Shown here piece after piece: positions 1-5,945 of a stretch of 9,859 bases of DNA. The position numbers were made by a program, and so were the translations under genes. Position 1 is the first letter of the stretch. Each line of letters starts with the position of its first letter. The notes below the pieces were generated by a model. It saw only the letters and a program-made list of their open reading frames with translations, was not told where the DNA came from and did not search any database. The stretch lies in NCBI GenBank assembly GCA_025454095.1, contig JALOPC010000031.1, forward strand, positions 1-9,859, written 5' to 3'. The stretch is from Syntrophales bacterium (GTDB lineage: Bacteria > Desulfobacterota > Syntrophia > Syntrophales > UBA2192).

Positions 1-27
1 AATCAGGGTGGAAAGCGTCTTTTTCAT
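1..27 (-). CDS. 5' end of a probable exported protein (partial)
   Basis: Only the first nine codons lie in the window, reading MKKTLSTLI on the minus strand before the left edge. The start is well supported: an AGGAGG sequence (complement of 36-41) sits 8 bases upstream of the ATG at 27-25. A start with two lysines followed by a hydrophobic/small stretch is typical of a Sec signal peptide n-region, so the product may be exported, but nine residues cannot prove this. The protein family cannot be named. The gene is transcribed away from the window and has a long untranslated region behind it. Confidence 0.6.
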
Positions 28-35
28 TTTGAGGT

Positions 36-41
36 CCTCCT
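36..41 (-). promoter_or_regulatory. Ribosome binding site of the left-edge gene
   Basis: CCTCCT on the plus strand reads AGGAGG on the minus strand, 8 bases ahead of the ATG at 27. It is a full Shine-Dalgarno match at ideal spacing and is the main reason for calling a gene here despite only nine visible codons. Confidence 0.65.
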
Positions 42-64
42 CGGTGTGTTTGTTTGTTGCCTTA

Positions 65-87
65 CACTATAGAAAGGAGCGTGCCAG
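65..87 (-). promoter_or_regulatory. Candidate promoter of the left-edge gene (sigma-54-like or sigma-70 -10)
   Basis: On the minus strand, CTGGCACG (87-80) is followed after 4 bases by TTTCT. This is close to the sigma-54 consensus TGGCACG-N4-TTGCA and has the right GG-to-GC distance, but the critical -12 GC is TC. Just downstream the minus strand reads TATAGT (70-65), a good sigma-70 -10 box with no convincing -35. Either element would give a leader of roughly 30 to 40 bases. Which one is used, if any, cannot be decided from sequence. Confidence 0.25.
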
Positions 88-195
88 GACGGGGGAAAGA
101 AAAGAGATAATCTGCAAGATGCCGGATTCAAACAGGAAACGACGACACCGGCCCGGGTGCCCCATGCCCGCCAAACCCCCGGAAAGGGCCCTGTT

Positions 196-212
196 TTGAA
201 CGGAACGTTCAA
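196..212. repeat. Perfect inverted repeat TTGAACG-GAA-CGTTCAA
   Basis: Seven-base arms (196-202 and 206-212) flank a 3-base GAA spacer. A further direct copy of the core TGAACG follows at 220-225, 23 bases after the copy at 197-202. This could be a regulator operator or a small RNA hairpin. It lies about 170 bases upstream of the left-edge minus-strand gene. No regulator family is recognised from the half-site. Confidence 0.4.
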
Positions 213-302
213 CCCCGGCTGAACGAAATATCGAAAAGACAGGGTTCGGGGTACAGGGGGGAAGAGAGGAAGAAGCGGAATGAGGCGGGTCGGAATGGGA
301 GG

Positions 303-401
303 GAAGTTAGGAAGCCATGAAGAGCGGAAGATAGGCGTGGATTGGAGATTTCTTGATTTTTATCTTTTCCGCTCTTCCTAACTTCTGTTCTTCCTAACTT
401 C
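303..401. repeat. Fold-back array of 8-base GAAGNNNN units
   Basis: The left arm (303-334) is four consecutive octamers: GAAGTTAG, GAAGCCAT, GAAGAGCG, GAAGATAG. On the minus strand the right arm (401-362) is five octamers: GAAGTTAG, GAAGAACA, GAAGTTAG, GAAGAGCG, GAAAAGAT. The arms are therefore inverted copies. GAAGAGCGGAA (319-329) pairs perfectly with 367-377. GAAGTTAGGAAG (303-314) pairs perfectly with either 374-385 or 390-401. The loop (335-361) is AT-richer. The array begins 58 bases past the stop of the minus-strand small membrane gene, so that transcript would carry it as a long hairpin. Related octamers occur at 7057-7162. A looser purine-rich lead-in (GAAGAGAG, GAAGAAGC at 261-276) is out of phase by two bases. 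Confidence 0.7.
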
Positions 402-459
402 ACAACCGTAAAGCCGGCAAATGATCCGCCCTGACGGGATGCGCCCCCGGTCAGCCGCC

Positions 460-738
460 TCAGCGGGACAGGTAGCGGGCCAGGGCATTGACCACGCCCG
501 GCGAAAACAGGGCGATCATCAGGACGTAGAGCACGTAGATCGATGCGGCAGAGAACAGATCCAGACCGCGATACCGCCGGAAGAGGGAGACGAGCGTGGT
601 CCCCCCGAGGACCATCGCGGCGGCCTGGGCCAGCAGGAAGAAACCGAATCCCGACAGGGGCACGGCGGCAGCGAAAAAGAGAAAGGCCGCCCCCGTCATG
701 AGGAACAGGAGCATCCGGGTATCGTGTTGCCGTTTCAT
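460..738 (-). CDS. Small integral membrane protein, 92 aa, unknown function
   Basis: The start is ATG at 738 because the minus strand reads AGGAGG (complement of 743-748) four bases upstream. The frame stays open far upstream, antisense to the next genes, but that part has no coding character. The protein begins with a short charged stretch (MKRQHDTR). It then shows about three hydrophobic segments, near residues 9-28, 31-53 and 66-88, with a basic loop RRYR at 54-57 between the second and third. By the positive-inside tendency, that loop and the N-terminus should not both be cytoplasmic if there are exactly three helices, so topology is uncertain. No family is recognised. It is divergent from the foldase operon, with 237 bases between the starts, and is followed by the octamer fold-back array. 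Confidence 0.7.
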   Translation of the reverse strand: MKRQHDTRMLLFLMTGAAFLFFAAAVPLSGFGFFLLAQAAAMVLGGTTLVSLFRRYRGLDLFSAASIYVLYVLMIALFSPGVVNALARYLSR

Positions 739-975
739 GGTTCCTCCTCGGCCGTCGACCGTTGCGGTCACGACCGGTTCCTCCATACCACAGAAGACCC
801 CGTTGTGTCTCGCGGTGTTCGGGCGCTCCGTGCGCGGTATGATCCATGCATGAAAACGGGGGTTTCGAACGAAAAATGCATTCCTGTTTTCAATGCCTTG
901 TGGTAACGTGGGGCGGTCGCAAACCCCACCGGGCGGATCGTTGCCCTGAGACAACCTAAAAAAGGAGATGTTGAG
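739..975. promoter_or_regulatory. Divergent intergenic region with inverted repeats
   Basis: This 237-base region lies between the starts of the small membrane gene and the foldase gene and must hold promoters for both. No near-consensus promoter is seen. TATGAT at 838-843 is a plausible plus-strand -10 box with a poor -35. Two ATGCAT palindromes (846-851 and 876-881) are each followed by arms of an imperfect inverted repeat, GAAAACGGG (852-860) and CCTGTTTTC (883-891), matching at 8 of 9 positions. A second hairpin, GTGGGG (908-913) with CCCCAC (924-929), lies in the presumed leader of the foldase gene. The paired structure between divergent genes is operator-like, but nothing identifies the regulator. 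Confidence 0.35.
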
Positions 976-1872
976 ATGAAAAAAGTTTCGGCAGCCGCTC
1001 TTGCAGTCGTCATGATCTTGTTCATCCTGATCCCCGCCGGAGTTCTGGCGGCGGAAAAGGCGAAGAAAGACGTGCTTGCGAAGGTCGGCAACAAGGAGAT
1101 CACCAGAAGCGACATCGAGGCGTACATGGGCCTCTACCCGGAAAACCAGCAGGCCATGATCAAGGCCGACCCCCGGATGGAGGAGGTCCTCGTGAGGAAC
1201 CTCGCCAGCATCATGGTCGTGTCCGACGTCGCCAGGAAAAAAGGCATCGACAAGAACCCCGCCGTCAAGAGGCAGATCGAGATCATGCGCAACGAGTACC
1301 TGGCGAGAACCTACGTGCAGAAGGAGATCATCGGCAAGATCAACCTCACCGAGAAGGACTTCCAGGCCTATTACGACACGCACAAGAAGGAGTTCGAGAA
1401 CCCCGAAATGGTGAGGGCGCGCCACATCCTCGTGGCCGTCAAGCCCGACGCCACGCCGGAGCAGAAGGAAGCGGCCAGGAAAAAGGCCGAGGAGCTCCTC
1501 GCGAAGGCGAAGGCGGGAGAGGACTTTGCCAAGCTCGCCTCGGAGAACACCGATGACCCGGGCTCCAAGGCAAAGGGCGGCGACCTGGGCTTCTTCACGC
1601 AGGGCAGCATGGTGGGCAAGTTCGAGCAGGCCGCTTTCGCCCTGAAGCCGGGCGAGGTGAGCGGCTTGGTCGAAACGGAGTTCGGCTACCACATCATCAA
1701 GCAGGAAGAGCGCAAGGCCGCCGAGCAGCAGCCGTACGAATCCGTGAAGGAGCAGGTCAAGGCCCGGGCCACCCAGTCCATCCAGCAGGAGCGCCTCAAT
1801 GCCTTCCTCGAGAAGTCGATGAAGGACGCCAAGGTGACCTTCTACGGCCCGGAGCCTCCGAAGGAGCCGTAA
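976..1872 (+). CDS. Periplasmic PpiC/parvulin-type peptidyl-prolyl cis-trans isomerase (SurA/PrsA-like foldase)
   Basis: This 298-residue protein should catalyse prolyl cis-trans isomerisation and chaperone exported proteins in the periplasm. Residues 1-25 form a Sec signal peptide (MKK, a hydrophobic core, then VLA-AE as the likely cleavage site). There is no lipobox cysteine, so it is not a PrsA-type lipoprotein. Residues about 30-140 match the helical SurA-N-like chaperone arm. The parvulin domain spans about 146-243 and shows the family landmarks RARHILV (147-153), GGDLGFF (201-207) and FGYHIIK (236-242), including both conserved histidines H150 and H239. A lysine/glutamate-rich helix (249-284) closes the protein. 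The start is set by AAAGGAG (961-967), 8 bases upstream. It is the first gene of a likely operon: the ferredoxin-nitroreductase gene starts 27 bases after its stop. The family assignment is firm; its clients are unknown. Confidence 0.93.
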   Translation: MKKVSAAALAVVMILFILIPAGVLAAEKAKKDVLAKVGNKEITRSDIEAYMGLYPENQQAMIKADPRMEEVLVRNLASIMVVSDVARKKGIDKNPAVKRQIEIMRNEYLARTYVQKEIIGKINLTEKDFQAYYDTHKKEFENPEMVRARHILVAVKPDATPEQKEAARKKAEELLAKAKAGEDFAKLASENTDDPGSKAKGGDLGFFTQGSMVGKFEQAAFALKPGEVSGLVETEFGYHIIKQEERKAAEQQPYESVKEQVKARATQSIQQERLNAFLEKSMKDAKVTFYGPEPPKEP

Positions 1873-1899
1873 CGCGCAGGGAGGGGCGGGAAACCGGGA

Positions 1900-2820
1900 A
1901 TGGATGACTGGACGAGACCCGCGCTCGATGCGGACCGGTGTACCGGCTGCGGGCTGTGCCTCGATGTCTGCCCTTCCGACGTTCTCGCCCTGGTCGACGG
2001 GACGATCACCCTGCGGCGGGACGGATGCTTCGGCTGCGATCACTGCGCCGCCGTCTGTCCGTCCGGGGCCATCACCCTCGATTCCGTCAGCACGGACAAC
2101 ATCGCGCTTGCCACGGTCGAAACGGGCGGCCGTTGGCTCCCCTTCGGGGAGTTCGACGCCGCCCTTCTCGTCCGCCTTCTCGCCTCGCGGCGTTCCTGCC
2201 GCCATTTCACCGATGAGACCGTCGCAAGGGCCGCCCTCGAGGACCTCGCCCGGATCGGCGCCATGGCCCCCTCGGGGACCAACAGCCAGCGCTGGACCTT
2301 CACGATCGTGCCCGACCGCCGGGCCATGCTCGCTTTCGGCCGGCTTGTCGCCCGCTTCTTCGAGCGCCTGAACCGCCTGGCCGCAAACCCCGCCGCCCGT
2401 CTCTTCTCGAAGCTCTTCCTGAAGGACCGGCTGGGGTTGTACTTCCGGCGCTACCACGATCAGGTCCGGGACGCCCTCCGGGAGTTCGACGAGTCGGGGA
2501 GAGACAAGCTGTTCCACGGCGCCACGGCGGCGATCGTCATCGCGACGCGGCCCGGCGCCTCGTGCCCGCGGGAGGACGCACTGCTGGCGGCGCAGAACAT
2601 CGCGCTGGCCGCTCACGCCATGGGCATCGGGACCTGCCTGATCGGCTTTGCCGTCGAGGCGATGCGCCGCGACCCCTCCATCCAGCGCGCCCTGGGCGTC
2701 CCGGCCGACGAGGCCGTCCACGCCGTAGTCGCTCTGGGCAAGCCGGCCGTCACCTACCTCCGCCCCGCCGGCCGCAAGCCGGTCCCGATCCGTTTCGCAG
2801 ACCTGCCGGGATCGACCTGA
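1900..2820 (+). CDS. Nitroreductase-family flavoprotein with N-terminal 2x[4Fe-4S] ferredoxin domain
   Basis: A 306-residue cytoplasmic redox protein. The N-terminus is a bacterial ferredoxin module with two complete cluster motifs: C14, C17, C20, C24 (CTGCGLCLDVCP) and C43, C46, C49, C53 (CFGCDHCAAVCP). An FMN-binding nitroreductase domain follows from about 88. It has the family signatures RRSCRHF (97-103), PSGTNSQRW (124-132) and GIGTCLIGF (243-250). Electrons would pass from the clusters to FMN and on to an unidentified organic substrate; such fusions are common in anaerobes. Residues about 140-205 form an extra helical, arginine- and aromatic-rich segment between FMN-binding parts and could cover the active site or contact a membrane or hydrophobic substrate (inference). 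The ATG at 1900 has a GGGAGGGG-like site at about 1880-1887. It sits between the foldase gene (27 bases upstream) and the ABC genes (38 bases downstream), so co-transcription is likely. Confidence 0.92.
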   Translation: MDDWTRPALDADRCTGCGLCLDVCPSDVLALVDGTITLRRDGCFGCDHCAAVCPSGAITLDSVSTDNIALATVETGGRWLPFGEFDAALLVRLLASRRSCRHFTDETVARAALEDLARIGAMAPSGTNSQRWTFTIVPDRRAMLAFGRLVARFFERLNRLAANPAARLFSKLFLKDRLGLYFRRYHDQVRDALREFDESGRDKLFHGATAAIVIATRPGASCPREDALLAAQNIALAAHAMGIGTCLIGFAVEAMRRDPSIQRALGVPADEAVHAVVALGKPAVTYLRPAGRKPVPIRFADLPGST

Positions 2821-2858
2821 GGGAAAATGATTTTCCATTTCCCGCCAACCCTGACATA

Positions 2859-3785
2859 ATGACCCCCATGGAATACGTCGTCGAGGCTGAAAACCTGCAA
2901 AAAACCTTCGGCGCCTTCACGGCCGTCGACGGGATCAGCTTCCGGGCGCGGCGGGGCGAGTGCTTCGGCATCCTCGGGCCCAACGGCGCCGGCAAGACCT
3001 CGACGATCCGGATGATCTACGGCTTCTCCCCCCTCTCGGGCGGCTCCCTGCACGTTCTCGGGGAGGATGTCACGCGCCGGCGCACGCTTCGCAAGGTCAA
3101 ATACCGGATCGGCGTCTGCCAGCAGGACAACAACCTCGACCCCGAACTCTCGGTGCTCCAGAACCTCGAGGTCTTCGCGTCCTACTTCGACCTCGCCGCC
3201 CCGCAGGCTGCCGAACGGGCCCTGGCGCTGCTGCAGTTCATCGCCCTGGAAAACCGAAAGGACACGCCCATCCCCGAGCTCTCGGGGGGACTGATGCGGC
3301 GCCTGGTGCTCGCCCGGGCCCTGATCAACGAACCCGACCTGCTGATCCTCGACGAGCCCACGACGGGGCTCGACCCCCAGTCGCGCCACCAGCTCTGGGA
3401 GCGTCTCGAGGGTCTCCGGGCGCGGGGCATCTCCATCCTGCTGACGACGCACTACATGGAGGAGGCCGCGCGGCTCTGCGACCGGCTCATCATCATGGAC
3501 CACGGCAGGATCCTCGTGGAGGGACGGCCCCAGGACCTGATCCGGGACCACGCGGGCAAGGACATCATCGAAGTCGGCGATCCCGGCGAAGAACTTCGCG
3601 CGTTCGTGCGGGATCGCGGCCTGCGCCACGACGACCTGGGTCACCGCATCCTCATCTACTGCGACGAGCGGGACCAGCTCTATCGCGAGGTGAGCGAGCA
3701 CTACTGCCGCGACGGTTGCATCCTGCGGACGGCCACCCTGGAGGATGTCTTTCTGAAGCTCACGGGGAGGGAACTGCGGGAATGA
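2859..3785 (+). CDS. ABC exporter ATP-binding protein, NodI/DrrA-like
   Basis: This 308-residue ATPase would power the permease encoded next. All nucleotide-binding motifs are present: Walker A GPNGAGKTS (40-48), Q-loop around CQQD (87-90), signature LSGGLMRR (141-148), Walker B LLILDE (161-166), D-loop TGLDPQ (169-174) and switch histidine H198 in LLTTHYMEEA. The RRL after the signature and the TTHYMEEAARLCDRL run are characteristic of the NodI/DrrA exporter class. A C-terminal domain of about 80 residues (230-308) ends in the usual LEDVFLKLTGRE. The start is uncertain: ATG 2859 and ATG 2868 (MEYVVEAE) are both in frame, and neither has a clear Shine-Dalgarno site. I prefer 2859 because TAATG couples it to a 10-codon reading frame ending there. 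The true start must be downstream of the nitroreductase stop, although the frame stays open further upstream. Its stop overlaps the permease start (ATGA). Confidence 0.92.
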   Translation: MTPMEYVVEAENLQKTFGAFTAVDGISFRARRGECFGILGPNGAGKTSTIRMIYGFSPLSGGSLHVLGEDVTRRRTLRKVKYRIGVCQQDNNLDPELSVLQNLEVFASYFDLAAPQAAERALALLQFIALENRKDTPIPELSGGLMRRLVLARALINEPDLLILDEPTTGLDPQSRHQLWERLEGLRARGISILLTTHYMEEAARLCDRLIIMDHGRILVEGRPQDLIRDHAGKDIIEVGDPGEELRAFVRDRGLRHDDLGHRILIYCDERDQLYREVSEHYCRDGCILRTATLEDVFLKLTGRELRE

Positions 3786-4573
3786 ACGTGCCGCCCGGCC
3801 TCCGCATCTCCCACCGTTTCCTGCGCGTCTGGCGCCGCAACGTCCAGGTCTACCGCAAGACCTGGCGGGTGAGCTTCCTTCCCCCGCTGCTGGAGCCCCT
3901 GCTGTACATCCTCGCCTTCGGGTACGGACTCAGCACGCTCGTCGGGGACGTGGCCTGGCGGGGGGAGGCGGTTCCCTATGTCGCCTTCATCGCCCCGGCG
4001 CTGCTGTGCATCGCAATGATGTACAATGCCTTCTTCGAGACGACCTACGGGTCCTTCGTCCGGATGTACTACCAGAAGACCTTCGACGCCATGCTCGCCA
4101 CCCCGCTGTTTCTCGAGGACATCATCGCGGGCGAGATCGTCTGGGGCGCCACCAAGGCCGTCATCGCCACGGCGATCATGCAGGTCATCCTCACCCTCTT
4201 CGGCCTGATCCGCTACCCCGAGGGGCTGCTGATCCTCCCTCTCTCCTTCATCGCCGGCTTCGCCTTCGCGTCGATCGGCATGGTCTTCACGGCGGTGGTG
4301 AAGCACATCGATCTGTTCAACCTGCCCATCTTCCTCTTCGTGACGCCCATGTTCCTCTTCGGCGGGACCTTCTTCCCCCTCGAAACCCTTCCCGCATGGG
4401 CGCAGGTCGTCGCCTGGTGCCTCCCGCTGACGCACCTCGTGGAACTCGCCCGCGCCGTCGGCTTCGGCCGTCTCGAGCCGGCCCTGCTGTGGCACCTGCT
4501 GTATCTGGTCGTATTCAGTGTCCTGTTCTTCCCGCTGGCGCTTGTCAAAATGCGGACGCGGCTGATCAAGTAG
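3782..4573 (+). CDS. ABC-2 type permease, NodJ-like
   Basis: A 263-residue inner-membrane permease, the usual length for the family. It is the membrane partner of the preceding ATPase. The cytoplasmic N-terminus has an amphipathic, arginine-rich stretch (RVWRRNVQVYRKTWR, 15-29). Hydrophobic segments follow near 31-52, 65-82, 118-140, 147-171, 181-200 and 237-255, the six-helix ABC-2 plan. The segment FFETTYGSFVRMYYQKTFDA (84-103) followed by TPLFLEDIIAGEIVWGATKA is the hallmark of NodJ-like lipo-oligosaccharide exporters. FLFGGTFFPLETLP (191-204) is the typical reentrant region before the last helix. The ATG overlaps the ATPase stop by 4 bases, and GGGAGGG just upstream acts as the binding site, so the two are translationally coupled. 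No nodulation genes are nearby, so the substrate is unknown; a lipid-linked or glycan-type molecule is inferred from family only. Confidence 0.92.
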   Translation: MNVPPGLRISHRFLRVWRRNVQVYRKTWRVSFLPPLLEPLLYILAFGYGLSTLVGDVAWRGEAVPYVAFIAPALLCIAMMYNAFFETTYGSFVRMYYQKTFDAMLATPLFLEDIIAGEIVWGATKAVIATAIMQVILTLFGLIRYPEGLLILPLSFIAGFAFASIGMVFTAVVKHIDLFNLPIFLFVTPMFLFGGTFFPLETLPAWAQVVAWCLPLTHLVELARAVGFGRLEPALLWHLLYLVVFSVLFFPLALVKMRTRLIK

Positions 4574-4576
4574 GAG

Positions 4577-4602
4577 CCGGGCGCACTCACCCCCGTGCCC
4601 GG
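4577..4602 (+). terminator. Hairpin after the ABC permease gene (no T tract)
   Basis: CCGGGCGC (4577-4584) pairs with GTGCCCGG (4595-4602) through eight pairs including one G-T wobble, around a 10-base loop, starting 4 bases past the permease stop. No T run follows, so it is not a classic intrinsic terminator. It may mark the operon's 3' end or stabilise the message. Confidence 0.35.
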
Positions 4603-4686
4603 AGCGAGTCACCCCTTCATGGCGGCGACCCTTCCGTCCACGCGGCAGACGGCGGCACAGCCCGGGGCGACGGGTATCCTTTTCAT

Positions 4687-4715
4687 TTGACAGACGGTTT
4701 CTAACTGCCTATACT
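4687..4715 (+). promoter_or_regulatory. Near-consensus sigma-70 promoter of the GpsA-like gene
   Basis: TTGACA at 4687-4692 is a perfect -35 box. It is separated by exactly 17 bases from TATACT at 4710-4715, which matches TATAAT at 5 of 6 positions. Transcription would begin near 4722, giving a leader of only about 24 bases before the TTG start at 4746. This is the best promoter in the window. It shows that the GpsA-like gene is its own transcription unit and is probably strongly and constitutively expressed. Confidence 0.8.
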
Positions 4716-4734
4716 TTCGACTCATTCTCCAAAC

Positions 4735-4739
4735 AGGGG
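4735..4739 (+). promoter_or_regulatory. Ribosome binding site deciding a TTG start
   Basis: AGGGG lies 6 bases before TTG 4746. No ATG or GTG in frame lies near the N-terminal Rossmann motif, so this site plus the protein alignment fixes the TTG as the start. Confidence 0.6.
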
Positions 4740-4745
4740 CGGCTT

Positions 4746-5936
4746 TTGGACGCAAACAAAATCGCCATCATCGGGCCGGGAAGACTCGGCACGGCGCTGG
4801 CCTACATCTACGGGCGGAACGGCAGGCCCGTAACGATCTACTACCACGACGTCGAGGTGTGCCGCGCGATCAACGAGCAGCACCTCAACCCCAAGCACCT
4901 CACCAGCGACCTCGTGCGCCTCTACGGGGGGTTGGGCAATGTCCCGAGGCTCGCCCCGGAGGTGAAGGCGACGCACGACCTCGAGCAGGTCGTCCACGAG
5001 CACGACTTCATCTTCCTCGCCATCACGATGAACCGCCTCTCGCGCCTGCTCGACTACCTGCGTCCCATGATCGCCAAGAAGCGCGGCAAGACCTGCATCA
5101 TCTCGGCCATCAAGGGCCTCGTGTCCGACGAGAAGACCAAGGAACTGATCACCCCCTCGCAGATGATCAACGGCGACCTGGTCCACATCCAGCACAAGTT
5201 CAAGGTCGTGGCGATGGGGGGGCCGTTCTTCGACGTGGACATCGCCATGGGCAAGCCCGTGGCCCTCACGATCGCGGGCCCGCGCAGCGTGGCGCAGACC
5301 GTCCGGAAGGACGTCCTGAAGTTCGACCGGCGGGAGATCACATCGTATTACAACTTCGACATCGTGGGGATCGAGGCCTGCGGGGCACTCAAGAACATCG
5401 TGGCCAACATCAAGGGGGTCACGGACAGCATGAGCCTGGGCAACTCCATCCCCGGCACGATTTTCGCGCGCTCGGGGGTGGAGATCCGTTCGCTCGCGAG
5501 GCTCCTGGGGGGAAGCTTCCAGGCCTTCTACAGCCAGGCGGGCGTGGGCGACCTCTACGTCACGCTGTCCTCGGACGCGAGCAAGAACTACCGCTACGGC
5601 AAGCTCTACTACGAGCTCTTCGACGGCAACCCGATCGAGACGGACCGGAAGGTGCTCGAGCGCATCGACGGCACGCCCGAGGGGCCCAACACGATCCGCA
5701 ACGTGTACCGCTACCTCGCGAAGAAGAACATGTACAGCCCCATGTTTTCCTGCGCCTACCACATCTTCAACGAGTCGGGCGACCGCAAGCAGATCGAGGA
5801 GCGCCTCATCGAGTCGATCCAGTTCGACAAGCGATCGAAGGAATACATCGGCCCCGTGTCGAGGGTGCTGTACCGGCTGTTCCCGAACTGGTGGTACAGG
5901 CGGGATAAGGGACTGCCGTCGATGTTGGATTTTTAG
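4746..5936 (+). CDS. Divergent glycerol-3-phosphate dehydrogenase (GpsA-like), C-terminally extended
   Basis: A 396-residue NAD(P)-dependent dehydrogenase of the GpsA family, whose classical members make sn-glycerol-3-phosphate from dihydroxyacetone phosphate for phospholipid synthesis. The Rossmann motif is GPGRLGTALA (10-19). IKGL (122-125) replaces the usual CKG motif and keeps its lysine. GGPFFD (158-163) replaces GPSFA. ACGALKNIVA (211-220) matches the catalytic-lysine motif (K216). GVGDL (266-270) carries the conserved aspartate D269. SDASKNYRYGKL (276-287) is in the place of the SRNRxxG motif. Usual members have about 330 residues; here a basic, aromatic C-terminal tail follows (about 335-396, including NWWYRR at 381-386). 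The start is TTG with AGGGG 6 bases upstream. Family and fold are secure, and the core catalytic residues are present. Substrate identity is less certain because several normally invariant positions differ. Confidence 0.85.
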   Translation: MDANKIAIIGPGRLGTALAYIYGRNGRPVTIYYHDVEVCRAINEQHLNPKHLTSDLVRLYGGLGNVPRLAPEVKATHDLEQVVHEHDFIFLAITMNRLSRLLDYLRPMIAKKRGKTCIISAIKGLVSDEKTKELITPSQMINGDLVHIQHKFKVVAMGGPFFDVDIAMGKPVALTIAGPRSVAQTVRKDVLKFDRREITSYYNFDIVGIEACGALKNIVANIKGVTDSMSLGNSIPGTIFARSGVEIRSLARLLGGSFQAFYSQAGVGDLYVTLSSDASKNYRYGKLYYELFDGNPIETDRKVLERIDGTPEGPNTIRNVYRYLAKKNMYSPMFSCAYHIFNESGDRKQIEERLIESIQFDKRSKEYIGPVSRVLYRLFPNWWYRRDKGLPSMLDF

Positions 5937-5945
5937 AGGCGTCGA

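Larger units (their letters stand above)
28..459. other. 432-base stretch without a gene
   Basis: This region separates the left-edge gene from the small membrane protein gene, both on the minus strand. Neither strand has an ORF with convincing coding character. The short ORFs here are arginine/proline-rich or low-complexity and lack ribosome binding sites. It contains the leader and possible promoter of the left-edge gene (28-90), a perfect 7-base inverted repeat (196-212), a purine-rich run from about 257 to 334, and a fold-back array of 8-base units (303-401). A weak hairpin made from CTGAC (431-435) and GTCAG (450-454) lies just past the stop codon at 460 and has no T tract. Confidence 0.6.

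Noticed and set aside
71..87. Firm sigma-54 promoter
   Set aside because: The -24 element is excellent, but the essential -12 GC is TC, so it is kept only as a low-confidence candidate.
303..401. CRISPR array
   Set aside because: Units are 8 bases with no separating spacers, arms are inverted rather than direct, and no cas genes are present.
421..906. 161-codon plus-strand open frame
   Set aside because: Antisense to the small membrane gene and without a ribosome binding site; the composition is charged and low-complexity.
739..2838. Upstream part of a 792-codon minus-strand open frame
   Set aside because: It is antisense to the foldase and ferredoxin-nitroreductase genes, which have full family motifs. 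The translation is a GC-driven Arg/Gly/Glu/Leu-rich shadow. Only the last 92 codons, which have their own ribosome binding site, are accepted.
2562..2858. N-terminal extension of the ABC ATPase frame
   Set aside because: This in-frame extension overlaps the 3' third of the nitroreductase gene and translates to Arg/Pro/Gly-rich sequence unlike any ABC protein.
2754..4612. Long minus-strand open frames (2754-3701 and 3701-4612)
   Set aside because: Antisense to the ABC ATPase and permease genes, with low-complexity charged translations and no ribosome binding sites.
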